Assembly (NCBI RefSeq): GCF_025398155.2
Contig: NZ_CP104562.2
Location: 5,580,001-5,644,000, forward strand
DNA from: Roseateles amylovorans
GTDB lineage: Bacteria; Pseudomonadota; Gammaproteobacteria; Burkholderiales; Burkholderiaceae_C
Reading direction: 5' to 3'
DNA length: 64,000 nucleotides
Positions 49,112 to 59,707 of this stretch are shown here, piece after piece. The notes under the pieces were generated by a model, which searched no databases, was not told where the DNA came from, and saw nothing but the letters and a program-made list of their open reading frames with translations. The position numbers and the translations under genes are program-made. Position 1 is the stretch's first letter; every line of letters starts with the position of its first letter.

Positions 49112-49705
49112 ATGTCTCACGAATCCTCCCCCTTGCCGCCGTACCACGGCACCACCATCGTCAGCGTGCGCCGCGGCAACCAGGTCGCCATCGGGGGCGA
49201 CGGTCAGGTGACGCTGGGCACCATCGTCGTCAAATCGACGGCCCGCAAGGTGCGCAAGCTCTACAAGAACCAGGTGCTGGCGGGCTTTGCCGGCGCCACC
49301 GCCGATGCCTTCACCCTGTTCGAGCGCTTCGAGTCCAAGCTGGAAAAGCACCAGGGGCATCTGGTGCGCGCGGCCGTCGAGCTGACGCGTGACTGGCGGA
49401 CCGATCGGGTGCTGCGCCGGCTGGAAGCGATGCTGGCGGTCGCCGACCACAGCGCCTCGCTGATCATCACCGGCAACGGCGATGTGCTGGAGCCGGAACA
49501 GGGCATCGTGGCGATCGGATCCGGCGGCGCGTATGCGCAGGCGGCCGCCAAGGCACTGCTCAATCACAGTGCGCTGAGCGCCGTCGACATCGTCAAGCAG
49601 TCGCTGGTCATTGCCGGCGAGATCTGCATCTACACCAACGGCAACCACACCATCGAAACGCTGGAAGAACAGCCGGAACTGCCGGCCCTCGGAGCCTCCG
49701 CATGA
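49112..49705 (+). CDS. hslV: ATP-dependent protease subunit HslV
   Basis: A 197-aa proteasome-like peptidase of the HslUV complex. The mature N-terminus with the catalytic Thr is TTIVSVRRGNQ; ahead of it stands a 13-residue propeptide MSHESSPLPPYHG that must be cleaved after the Gly. GGDGQVTLG and the C-terminal GEICIYTNGNH are typical. AGGA (49103-49106) supports the ATG at 49112 over the in-frame ATG at 49094. The stop overlaps the hslU start (ATGA). Confidence 0.97.
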   Translation: MSHESSPLPPYHGTTIVSVRRGNQVAIGGDGQVTLGTIVVKSTARKVRKLYKNQVLAGFAGATADAFTLFERFESKLEKHQGHLVRAAVELTRDWRTDRVLRRLEAMLAVADHSASLIITGNGDVLEPEQGIVAIGSGGAYAQAAAKALLNHSALSAVDIVKQSLVIAGEICIYTNGNHTIETLEEQPELPALGASA

Positions 49706-51057
49706 GCAGCATGACCCCTCAGGAAATCGTCTCTGAACTGGACCGCCACATCGTCGGCCAGGCCGATGCCAAGCGCGCGGTCGCGATTGCGCTGCGCAAT
49801 CGCTGGCGCCGTCAGCAGGTGGATGAGAAGCTGCGCGGCGAGATCACGCCCAAGAACATCCTCATGATCGGCCCGACCGGCGTGGGCAAGACCGAGATCG
49901 CCCGCCGGCTGGCCAAGCTGGCCGATGCGCCTTTCATCAAGGTGGAAGCGACCAAGTTCACCGAGGTCGGTTATGTGGGCAAGGATGTGGACAGCATCGT
50001 GCGCGACCTGGTCGACATCGCGGTGAAGCAGGAACGCGAGCGTCAGATGCGGCTGCAGCGCACCCGCGCCGAGGACGCCGCCGAGGAACGCATCCTCGAT
50101 GCCCTGGTCCCGCCGCCGCGCACCACCGGCTTCACGCCCGCCGACAGCACCGGCACGAGTGCGGGCGCCGCCAGCGGTGACAACACCGCACGCCAGGTGA
50201 TGCGCAAGCGGCTGCGCGAAGGCGTGATGGACGACAAGGAGATCGAGCTCGAACTCGCCGAGCCCAAGCCGTCGATGGAGATCCTCGGCCCGCAGGGCAT
50301 GGAGGAGATGGCCGAGCAGCTCAAGGGCCTGTTCTCGCAAATGGGCCAGACCCGGCGCAAGGCGCGCAAGATCAAGATCGGCGAGGCGATGAAGCTGCTG
50401 GTCGACGAGGAAGCCGCCAAGCTGGTCAATGAGGACGAGATCAAGACCTCCGCCCTCGCCCATGCGCAGGAGAACGGCATCGTCTTCATCGACGAGATCG
50501 ACAAGGTCGCCAGCCGCGCCGAGCACGGCGGCGCCGATGTGTCGCGTCAGGGCGTGCAGCGCGACCTGCTGCCGCTGGTCGAAGGCACCACGGTCAACAC
50601 CAAGTACGGCATGGTGAAGACCGATCACATCCTGTTCATCGCCTCCGGCGCCTTCCACCTCAGCAAGCCCAGCGACCTGATCCCGGAGCTGCAGGGCCGC
50701 TTCCCGATCCGGGTGGAGCTGAAGTCGCTGTCGGTGGCGGATTTCGAGGCGATTCTCTCCAGCACCCATGCCAGCCTGGTCAAGCAATACCAGGCCCTGC
50801 TGGCCACCGAGGGGCTGACGTTGGAACTGAGCACCGACGGCATTCGTCGACTGGCCCAGATCGCCTTCGAGGTGAACGAACGCACCGAGAACATCGGCGC
50901 CCGGCGCCTGTCGACGGTGCTGGAACGGCTGCTGGACGAGATCAGTTTCGATGCTCACAAGCACGCAGGCCAGACCATCACCCTGGACGGCCAGGCGGTG
51001 GATGACAAGCTGGGGGCGCTGGCGCAGAACGAAGACCTGAGCCGTTTCATCCTCTGA
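49702..51057 (+). CDS. hslU: HslU ATPase subunit
   Basis: A 451-aa AAA+ unfoldase of the HslUV protease. Walker A GPTGVGKTEIARRLA (about 57-71), pore loop in KFTEVGYVGKDVDSI (GYVG), Walker B IVFIDEIDKVA, and the C-terminal QNEDLSRFIL tail that activates HslV. Coupled to hslV by a 4-nt ATGA overlap. Followed by two hairpins, the second with a T tract. Confidence 0.98.
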   Translation: MSSMTPQEIVSELDRHIVGQADAKRAVAIALRNRWRRQQVDEKLRGEITPKNILMIGPTGVGKTEIARRLAKLADAPFIKVEATKFTEVGYVGKDVDSIVRDLVDIAVKQERERQMRLQRTRAEDAAEERILDALVPPPRTTGFTPADSTGTSAGAASGDNTARQVMRKRLREGVMDDKEIELELAEPKPSMEILGPQGMEEMAEQLKGLFSQMGQTRRKARKIKIGEAMKLLVDEEAAKLVNEDEIKTSALAHAQENGIVFIDEIDKVASRAEHGGADVSRQGVQRDLLPLVEGTTVNTKYGMVKTDHILFIASGAFHLSKPSDLIPELQGRFPIRVELKSLSVADFEAILSSTHASLVKQYQALLATEGLTLELSTDGIRRLAQIAFEVNERTENIGARRLSTVLERLLDEISFDAHKHAGQTITLDGQAVDDKLGALAQNEDLSRFIL

Positions 51058-51066
51058 GCGCATTCG

Positions 51067-51087
51067 GGGTGCGCCTGAAGCGCACCC
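51067..51087 (+). terminator. Hairpin directly after hslU
   Basis: GGGTGCGC (51067-51074), loop CTGAA, and GCGCACCC (51080-51087) form a perfect 8-bp stem starting 10 nt after the hslU stop. No T tract; it may protect the 3' end after the real terminator at 51116. Confidence 0.55.
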
Positions 51088-51115
51088 GGAGCGCGTATTT
51101 CGTCGCTAAAACCGC

Positions 51116-51144
51116 AACGCCGGGGGTTCACCCCGGCGTTTTTT
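51116..51144 (+). terminator. Rho-independent terminator of hslVU
   Basis: AACGCCGGGG (51116-51125) pairs perfectly with CCCCGGCGTT (51131-51140) around GTTCA and runs into TTTTTT (51139-51144). A classical intrinsic terminator. Confidence 0.93.
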
Positions 51145-51222
51145 CTATGGGCGTTTCTTGGGAAATGCATACAGTGGCGCCGCTCACGTCCCGCTCCCCT
51201 GTCTGTCTGACTCCGAGTCCCC

Positions 51223-52014
51223 ATGATTGACGACGCCACCCGCCGAGAAGTCCATGCCCGCCTGCGCCGGGCTGAAACCGAGCATCAAGTGAAGGTTCTG
51301 CTGGCAGTCGAGTCCGGCAGCCGTGCCTGGGGATTTGCCTCGCCCAACAGCGATTACGACGCCCGTTTCATCTATGTGAATCCGCCCGACTGGTATTTGT
51401 CGGTGGGGCTGGAGGAGAAACGCGACGTCATCGAATATCCGATCGTCGACGAGATGGACATCAACGGCTGGGACCTGCGCAAGGCGCTGCGGCTGTTCTG
51501 GCGCTCCAATCCCGGCTTCGTCGAGTGGGTGCAATCGCCCATCGTCTACGAGAAGAACAGCAGCTTCCATCGGCGGGCGCTGGCCTTGCTGCCCACCGTG
51601 TACTCGGTGGAACGCGGCATGTACCACTACCGCAGCATGGCCAAGACCAACTTCCGCGGCTATCTGCAGGCCGACCAGGTGCCGCTGAAGAAGTATTTCT
51701 ACGTGCTGCGCCCGCTGCTGTCGGTCCGGTGGCTGGAGCGCTACCAGCGTCCGGCGCCGATCGAGTTCCAGCGGTTGCTGGAGACGATCGACAAGGAACC
51801 CGGCCTGCGCTCGGCCATCAACGACCTGATCGGGCTGAAACAGGCGACGCCGGAGCTGGGCCTGTCGCCCCAGATCGCGCCGATCCAGGCCTTCATCGAG
51901 CGGGAGCTGGACCGCCTGGAACTGGTCGAGCCGCCGAAGCAGGAGCCTCGGCCTGAGGTCGAGCCGCTGCTGTCCGAGCTGTTTCGCGCCGTACTGCGCG
52001 AGACCTGGGCCTGA
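51223..52014 (+). CDS. RlaP-like nucleotidyltransferase (DNA polymerase beta superfamily)
   Basis: A 263-aa protein of the PF10127-type family named for RNA-repair-associated polymerase beta. The nucleotidyltransferase signature G32-S33 ... D44-x-D46 is in SGSRAWGFASPNSDYDARF, with a third acidic residue expected in DEMDINGWDLRKAL. The rest is helical, with conserved YHYRSMAKTNFRGYL and a KKYFYVLRPLLSVRWLE segment. In some bacteria such genes sit with RtcB/RtcA RNA repair genes; none is here, so it is an orphan. Likely nucleotide transfer to an RNA or protein, substrate unknown. Confidence 0.88.
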   Translation: MIDDATRREVHARLRRAETEHQVKVLLAVESGSRAWGFASPNSDYDARFIYVNPPDWYLSVGLEEKRDVIEYPIVDEMDINGWDLRKALRLFWRSNPGFVEWVQSPIVYEKNSSFHRRALALLPTVYSVERGMYHYRSMAKTNFRGYLQADQVPLKKYFYVLRPLLSVRWLERYQRPAPIEFQRLLETIDKEPGLRSAINDLIGLKQATPELGLSPQIAPIQAFIERELDRLELVEPPKQEPRPEVEPLLSELFRAVLRETWA

Positions 52015-52310
52015 GCGCAGTCCGCTGAACCGGCCCGCAGGGCGGCGTGGCCTGAGGCCGACCCGCGTGATCGCGCGGCGGCCGTCTCGCGGGCCTCAAG
52101 GCGTCACCTGTGCGGCCACGCACGGGGCGACGTCACGGACAGGGCGGCGGGAACACAACATCATGGACGGGCTGCGTCGCGCACCGGGCGTCGACGTCGT
52201 GCAGAGAGGACCCGACGGATTCTTCCCGACGTCACGTCGCAGGACTGCAACCAGTTGCCACCGGCAGCGAGGACTTGGGGGTCCTCGCAACAGTCCCTGC
52301 ATCCAGGGGG

Positions 52311-53090
52311 CTACAACGCCAGTCGATGCGCCTGTAGGGACAACAACCCGTCGAAGATGAGCGAATCGATCAGCTCATGCGGAATGTCCAGGGACGGCGA
52401 CACCTTCCAGCCCGCACCGCCGGTCATCAGCGTGACCGGCTCCTGACCGCAGCGCTTCACCAGGTGACGATGCATGCGTTCGATGGCGCCGGTGATCGCA
52501 TAGTTGCCGCCGCTGGTGAGCGCATCGGAGGTGTTGGTCGGGAATTCGCGCACCTCGCCGGTGGGCACCCGCAGACCGGCGGTGCCGCCTTCCAGGGCGC
52601 GGAGCATGATGCCGTGGCCGGGCAGGATCAGGCCGCCGAGGAAGCGGCCGTCGGCGTCGAGCGCATCGACCGTCACCGCAGTCCCCACCATCACCACCAG
52701 CGCCGGCCGCGGCGCATGGCCGTGCATACGGGCCAGCACATGTTGGCGCGCACCGATCAGGGCCACGAAGCGATCGGTCCCCAGGCGGGTCGGGTGGTCA
52801 TAGCCATTGACGACGCCACCGGCCTGCGCCGTGGAGGCCACCCAGCGGGGCTCCAGGTCCCATTCCTCCAGTTGCTCTTCCACCCGGTGACGCACGCCGT
52901 CGCCGGCGACGTTGCAACCCAGCAGACTGCCGGGCGTGACCGGCAGCGACGCCCAGTCATGCTCGGACAATTTTTCGATGTTCTCGAGGAATTGCGCGCC
53001 GTGAGCGAGCATGGGGCTGCCCGGCTGGGGTGCCGCATAAAGGGCCCATTTCAGGCGGGTGTTGCCGATATCGATCGCCAAAAAGCTCAT
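52311..53090 (-). CDS. coaX: Type III pantothenate kinase
   Basis: A 259-aa CoaX that phosphorylates pantothenate in the first step of coenzyme A synthesis. FLAIDIGNTRLKWAL (phosphate 1 loop, residues 3-17), GTDRFVALIGARQ (about 106-118), VVMVGTAVTVDAL (catalytic Asp) and GGLILPGHGIMLRAL are all present. The start at 53090 gives the family N-terminus. birA, often fused or next to coaX in betaproteobacteria, is not adjacent. The 296 bp downstream, to the RlaP-like gene, show nothing recognisable. Confidence 0.96.
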   Translation of the reverse strand: MSFLAIDIGNTRLKWALYAAPQPGSPMLAHGAQFLENIEKLSEHDWASLPVTPGSLLGCNVAGDGVRHRVEEQLEEWDLEPRWVASTAQAGGVVNGYDHPTRLGTDRFVALIGARQHVLARMHGHAPRPALVVMVGTAVTVDALDADGRFLGGLILPGHGIMLRALEGGTAGLRVPTGEVREFPTNTSDALTSGGNYAITGAIERMHRHLVKRCGQEPVTLMTGGAGWKVSPSLDIPHELIDSLIFDGLLSLQAHRLAL

Positions 53091-53252
53091 GAATTCACGC
53101 GACTGCGCTGTGACAGGCGGCAGGTTAGCAGTGTTTCTCCTCAAGACGGTGCGAGGATGGGCCGAATTAGGAAGGGTCCCCCACCCCGCCGGTTTGCCGG
53201 CGCACCACACCGGGGCGGCCTGACGACGGACCCCTGCCAAGGACATGCGCCC

Positions 53253-55226
53253 ATGACCTTCTCGATCGCTACCCGCCTCTGGATCCCCGTCGTCGTGATG
53301 GCTGCGATGACCCTCGTGATGTCCCTCGGTGCCGCGTCGCGCACCCGCGCCTTGCTGGCCGTGGCCCAGACCACGCAGGAAAAGCAGCAGCAGCGCTTCG
53401 AACTGGCGCTGCGATGGCGCGGCCTCACCGAAGCCAATGCCAGCCGGGTCCAAGGCGGCCTGGCCGCCGGCGACAACAGCGTGGCAGACGCGCTGAAGGC
53501 CGACATTGCCCGCACCACCGAGACCATCTCCGGGATCCAGAAGCAACTGGAAGCCCTGGCCGAGGACGAGGCCGACAAGGCCGCGATGACCCGCATCGCG
53601 GAGCGTCGGCAAGCCTACATCGCCGCGCGCAACGAAGCCAGCAAGCTCAAGACCGCGGGCCAGGTCGACGCCGCCCGTGCCGCGCTGAGCCAGAAGGTGG
53701 TGCCGGCGATCGAGCAGTACCTGACCGCGCAGCAGGACTTCATCAAGCTTCAGCAGGACAAGTCCAGCGCGCTGCGCGAGGCAGCCGGCGCCGAGCGGAT
53801 GCGCACCGTCTGGGGCGTGGCGGGCGTGATGTCGTTGATCGTCGGCCTGCTGGCGCTGGCGACCCTCTATTTCGTGCGCACCATTTCCAGCCCGCTCAAG
53901 CAATTGGTGGGGCAGGCGGAACGCATCGGCCAGGGCGACCTGAGCGACGACGGCGTGCAGCCGCGCGGCGACGAGATCGGCGATGTGCAACGGGCGCTGG
54001 CGCAGATGAAGGCGTCCTTGCGCGGCGTGATCCGTGAGTTCCGCACCAGCGTGGACAGCATGCAGACCGCCAGTCTGGAGATCGCCACCGGCAACACCGA
54101 CCTGAGCCATCGCACCGAACAGACCGCGTCGAATCTGCAGCAGGCGGCCTCGTCGCTGTCGCAGCTGACCGGCACCGTCACCCAGAGCGCCGACAGCGCC
54201 CGCACCGCCAACCAATTGGCCGGCACGGCGGCCGAGGTCGCCCGACGCGGCGGCGCGGCGGTGGGCGAGGTGGTGGGCACGATGAACGAGATCGATGCCA
54301 GCGCCAAGCGCATCAACGACATCATCGGCGTGATCGACGGCATCGCCTTCCAGACCAACATCCTGGCGCTGAATGCGGCGGTGGAAGCGGCACGTGCCGG
54401 TGAACAGGGTCGCGGGTTTGCGGTGGTGGCCAGCGAGGTGCGGGCACTGGCCCAGCGCAGCGCCGAGGCGGCCAAGGAGATCAAGTCCCTGATCGGCGAC
54501 AGCGTCACCAAGGTCGAAACCGGTTCGCAGCAGGTCCGCGATGCGGGCGCCACGATGAACGAGATCGTGGCCAGCGTGCAGCGGGTGTCGGACATCATCA
54601 GCGAGATCAGCGCCAGCACGGTGGAGCAGAGCCAAGGCATCGGCAGCGTCAACGGCTCGGTCGCGCAACTGGATCAGATGACCCAGCAGAACGCGGCACT
54701 GGTGGAGCAATCGGCGGCGGCGGCCGAATCACTGAGCGATCAGGCCAGCAAGCTGACGGCCCTGGTGGCGCGATTCCGCCTCGACGAAGGCTCGACACCG
54801 GCCGGCATCGGACTGGCGGCATCGAGCGGCACGCCCGCGTCAATGACCGCGACCGCGACGCGTGCCGCCGCGACGTCCGCATCGAGCGGCTCAGCGTCGC
54901 GCTTTTCGTCGGCCTCCAAGGCGTCGACGTCTCCGATGAGACCGTCAACGACGAGGGCCTCCACCGCGCCGGTCAAGGCAGCCTCCCGTCCGGTTGCGAA
55001 GGCGGGCGCGACCGCCGCCAAACCGATGTCGTCCGCGAAGCCGGCGGCGTCCCGCGCCACGAGTGGGCTCGGGGCAAGCGGTCTCAAAGCCAAGGCGACG
55101 TCCGCGCCGAGGCCCTCGATGTCGACCGATGCTGCGGCGCCCTCGACTTCGTCCGCGTCATCGTCTTCGGCGTCCAAGGTGCCCAGCGCCAGCAGCGCCC
55201 CGGGTGACGACTGGGAGACGTTCTGA
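53253..55226 (+). CDS. Methyl-accepting chemotaxis protein
   Basis: A 657-aa chemoreceptor. TM1 at about 8-28, a ~160-residue periplasmic four-helix-bundle sensor domain (4HB/TarH-like), TM2 at about 187-209, HAMP at about 210-262, and the methylation and signalling helices to about 505 with the hairpin tip EVRALAQRSAEAAKEIKSLI near 395-414. A ~150-residue Ala/Ser/Thr/Pro/Lys-rich flexible tail ends in DDWETF, matching the C-terminal pentapeptide (xWETF) that tethers CheR and CheB in enteric receptors. Ligand unknown. No che genes nearby. Confidence 0.95.
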   Translation: MTFSIATRLWIPVVVMAAMTLVMSLGAASRTRALLAVAQTTQEKQQQRFELALRWRGLTEANASRVQGGLAAGDNSVADALKADIARTTETISGIQKQLEALAEDEADKAAMTRIAERRQAYIAARNEASKLKTAGQVDAARAALSQKVVPAIEQYLTAQQDFIKLQQDKSSALREAAGAERMRTVWGVAGVMSLIVGLLALATLYFVRTISSPLKQLVGQAERIGQGDLSDDGVQPRGDEIGDVQRALAQMKASLRGVIREFRTSVDSMQTASLEIATGNTDLSHRTEQTASNLQQAASSLSQLTGTVTQSADSARTANQLAGTAAEVARRGGAAVGEVVGTMNEIDASAKRINDIIGVIDGIAFQTNILALNAAVEAARAGEQGRGFAVVASEVRALAQRSAEAAKEIKSLIGDSVTKVETGSQQVRDAGATMNEIVASVQRVSDIISEISASTVEQSQGIGSVNGSVAQLDQMTQQNAALVEQSAAAAESLSDQASKLTALVARFRLDEGSTPAGIGLAASSGTPASMTATATRAAATSASSGSASRFSSASKASTSPMRPSTTRASTAPVKAASRPVAKAGATAAKPMSSAKPAASRATSGLGASGLKAKATSAPRPSMSTDAAAPSTSSASSSSASKVPSASSAPGDDWETF

Positions 55227-55470
55227 AACACTTCGGGGGCGGAGTTGTCAGATGCTCGTGAGTTCGCGCAAGTCCGATGAGCCGAGGCCGTTTTAACCTG
55301 CATGGCTCCCGCTGTTTCGGAGCCTCTCCATGAGCCTTGCACTGCCCTTCCCGGACGCGTCGCCTCACGCCGGCGCACGCCGGCAGACCGGCGCCGGCCG
55401 GCTGATGCGCAGCGGCACCGTTTTGCGGTGACACACGGATGCCGAACGCCCGGTCGTTGCTCCCGGGCCG

Positions 55471-56348
55471 CTACGCCTGCCCGACATTCATACCCAGACC
55501 TGCCGACGCGGCGTGCGGATCTGCGCACGGCCACGCCGCCAGACCCAGCGACTGCCGCCACTGCGCCGACAACGCCACCACCTCACCAATCACCAGCAGC
55601 GCCGGGCTCTGCAGCCCCTCCCGTTCGATGGTGGCCGCCAGGTCGCTCAGTGTGGTGAAGCACGCCCGCTGATGCAGCGTATGCGCCGCACTGATCACCG
55701 CCGCCGGCGTGTCGGCCGCCAGCCCGCCGTCCTGAAGCGACTGCGCAATCGACGACGCCCGCGCCAGGCCCATGTAGACCACCAGCGTCAATCGGCTCCT
55801 GGCCAGGGCCGTCCAGTCCGGCGCCTGGCCGTGCTCGCCGTTGTGCCCGGTCACCAAGGCCACGCCCGGCGTGCAACGACGATCGGTTACCGGCACGCCG
55901 ACCGCAGCCGGCCCCGCGAGCCCGGCGGACAGTCCGTTGATCACCTCCACCTCGATGCCAGCCTCCCGCAGCGCATCGACTTCCTCTCCGCCGCGACCAA
56001 AGACAAACGGATCGCCCCCCTTCAGCCGCACCACCCGCGCCCCGGCGCGGGCCTCACGGATCATCAGCTCATGGATGAAGCGCTGCTCGGTCGAGACACA
56101 GCCCCCGCGCTTGCCCACACGCAGCACGCGGGCGGACGGCGGCAGGCAGGCCAGCACCCGCGCATCCACCAGGTCATCCGTCAGCACCACCTCCGCCTGC
56201 TGCAAACGCCTGAGCGCGCGCACCGTCAGCAACTCGGGATCCCCTGGCCCAGCTCCCACCAACGACACGATCGGCCCTCCGGCCCCACCCTGCTCGACCG
56301 GCCCCCGCATCGCGCCCGGCGGCGCATTCAGCTTGGCATCGATGAGGT

Positions 56349-56352
<4 letters not shown>
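55471..56352 (-). CDS. cobA: Uroporphyrinogen-III C-methyltransferase
   Basis: A 293-aa SAM-dependent methylase (SUMT) that makes precorrin-2, the start of siroheme. Motifs VSLVGAGPGDPELLTVRALR (about 28-47), RLKGGDPFVFGRGGEE, GIEVEVINGLSAGLAGPA and VVYMGLA are intact. The ATG at 56352 overlaps the nasA stop as ATGA, so it is the last gene of the nitrate operon and feeds siroheme to NirB. It lacks the CysG dehydrogenase/chelatase half, so those steps are done elsewhere. Confidence 0.95.
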
Positions 56353-59300
<2,948 letters not shown>

Positions 59301-59318
59301 CGGACGACGGGCCTCACG

Positions 59319-59699
59319 TCAGCAGGTGGCACGGGTGCAGGGCCCCGCCGCCACCGGCGGGAGGTCGATGCCGACGGTGTCCAGCTCGTCTCGGTCGAGC
59401 ATCACCTGACCCTCCTCGAGCTTTACCTGGAACACCGGGGTCCGGCCGTCATCCGGTTCGCGGGCGCAGCCGGTGTCCAGCGCGATCGTCCAGTTGTGCA
59501 GCGGACAGGCCACCGCATCACCGAACACGATGCCCTGGCTGAGCGGCCCCGCCTTGTGAGGGCAACGATCCAGCAGCGCATGGACACGGTCGTCGGCGGT
59601 CCGGAACAACGCGACCTGAGGCCCTCTGTCGCGGGCGACACGCCGCGATCCCAGCACGGGAATGTCGGAGAGCATGCACACAGCAATCCAGTTCGGCAT
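59319..59699 (-). CDS. nirD: Nitrite reductase small subunit
   Basis: A 126-aa Rieske-like partner of NirB. The segment CPHKAGPLSQGIVFGDAVAC and PLHNWTIALDTG follow the Rieske loop pattern, with C-x-H and C-x2-H sites kept. It starts at the ATG at 59699 (GAGGT in front), 8 bp after nirB, and ends 18 bp before nasA. A C-terminal Cys/Pro tail (AAGPCTRATC) is unusual but short. Confidence 0.94.
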   Translation of the reverse strand: MPNWIAVCMLSDIPVLGSRRVARDRGPQVALFRTADDRVHALLDRCPHKAGPLSQGIVFGDAVACPLHNWTIALDTGCAREPDDGRTPVFQVKLEEGQVMLDRDELDTVGIDLPPVAAGPCTRATC

Positions 59700-59707
59700 G
59701 GCGGACC

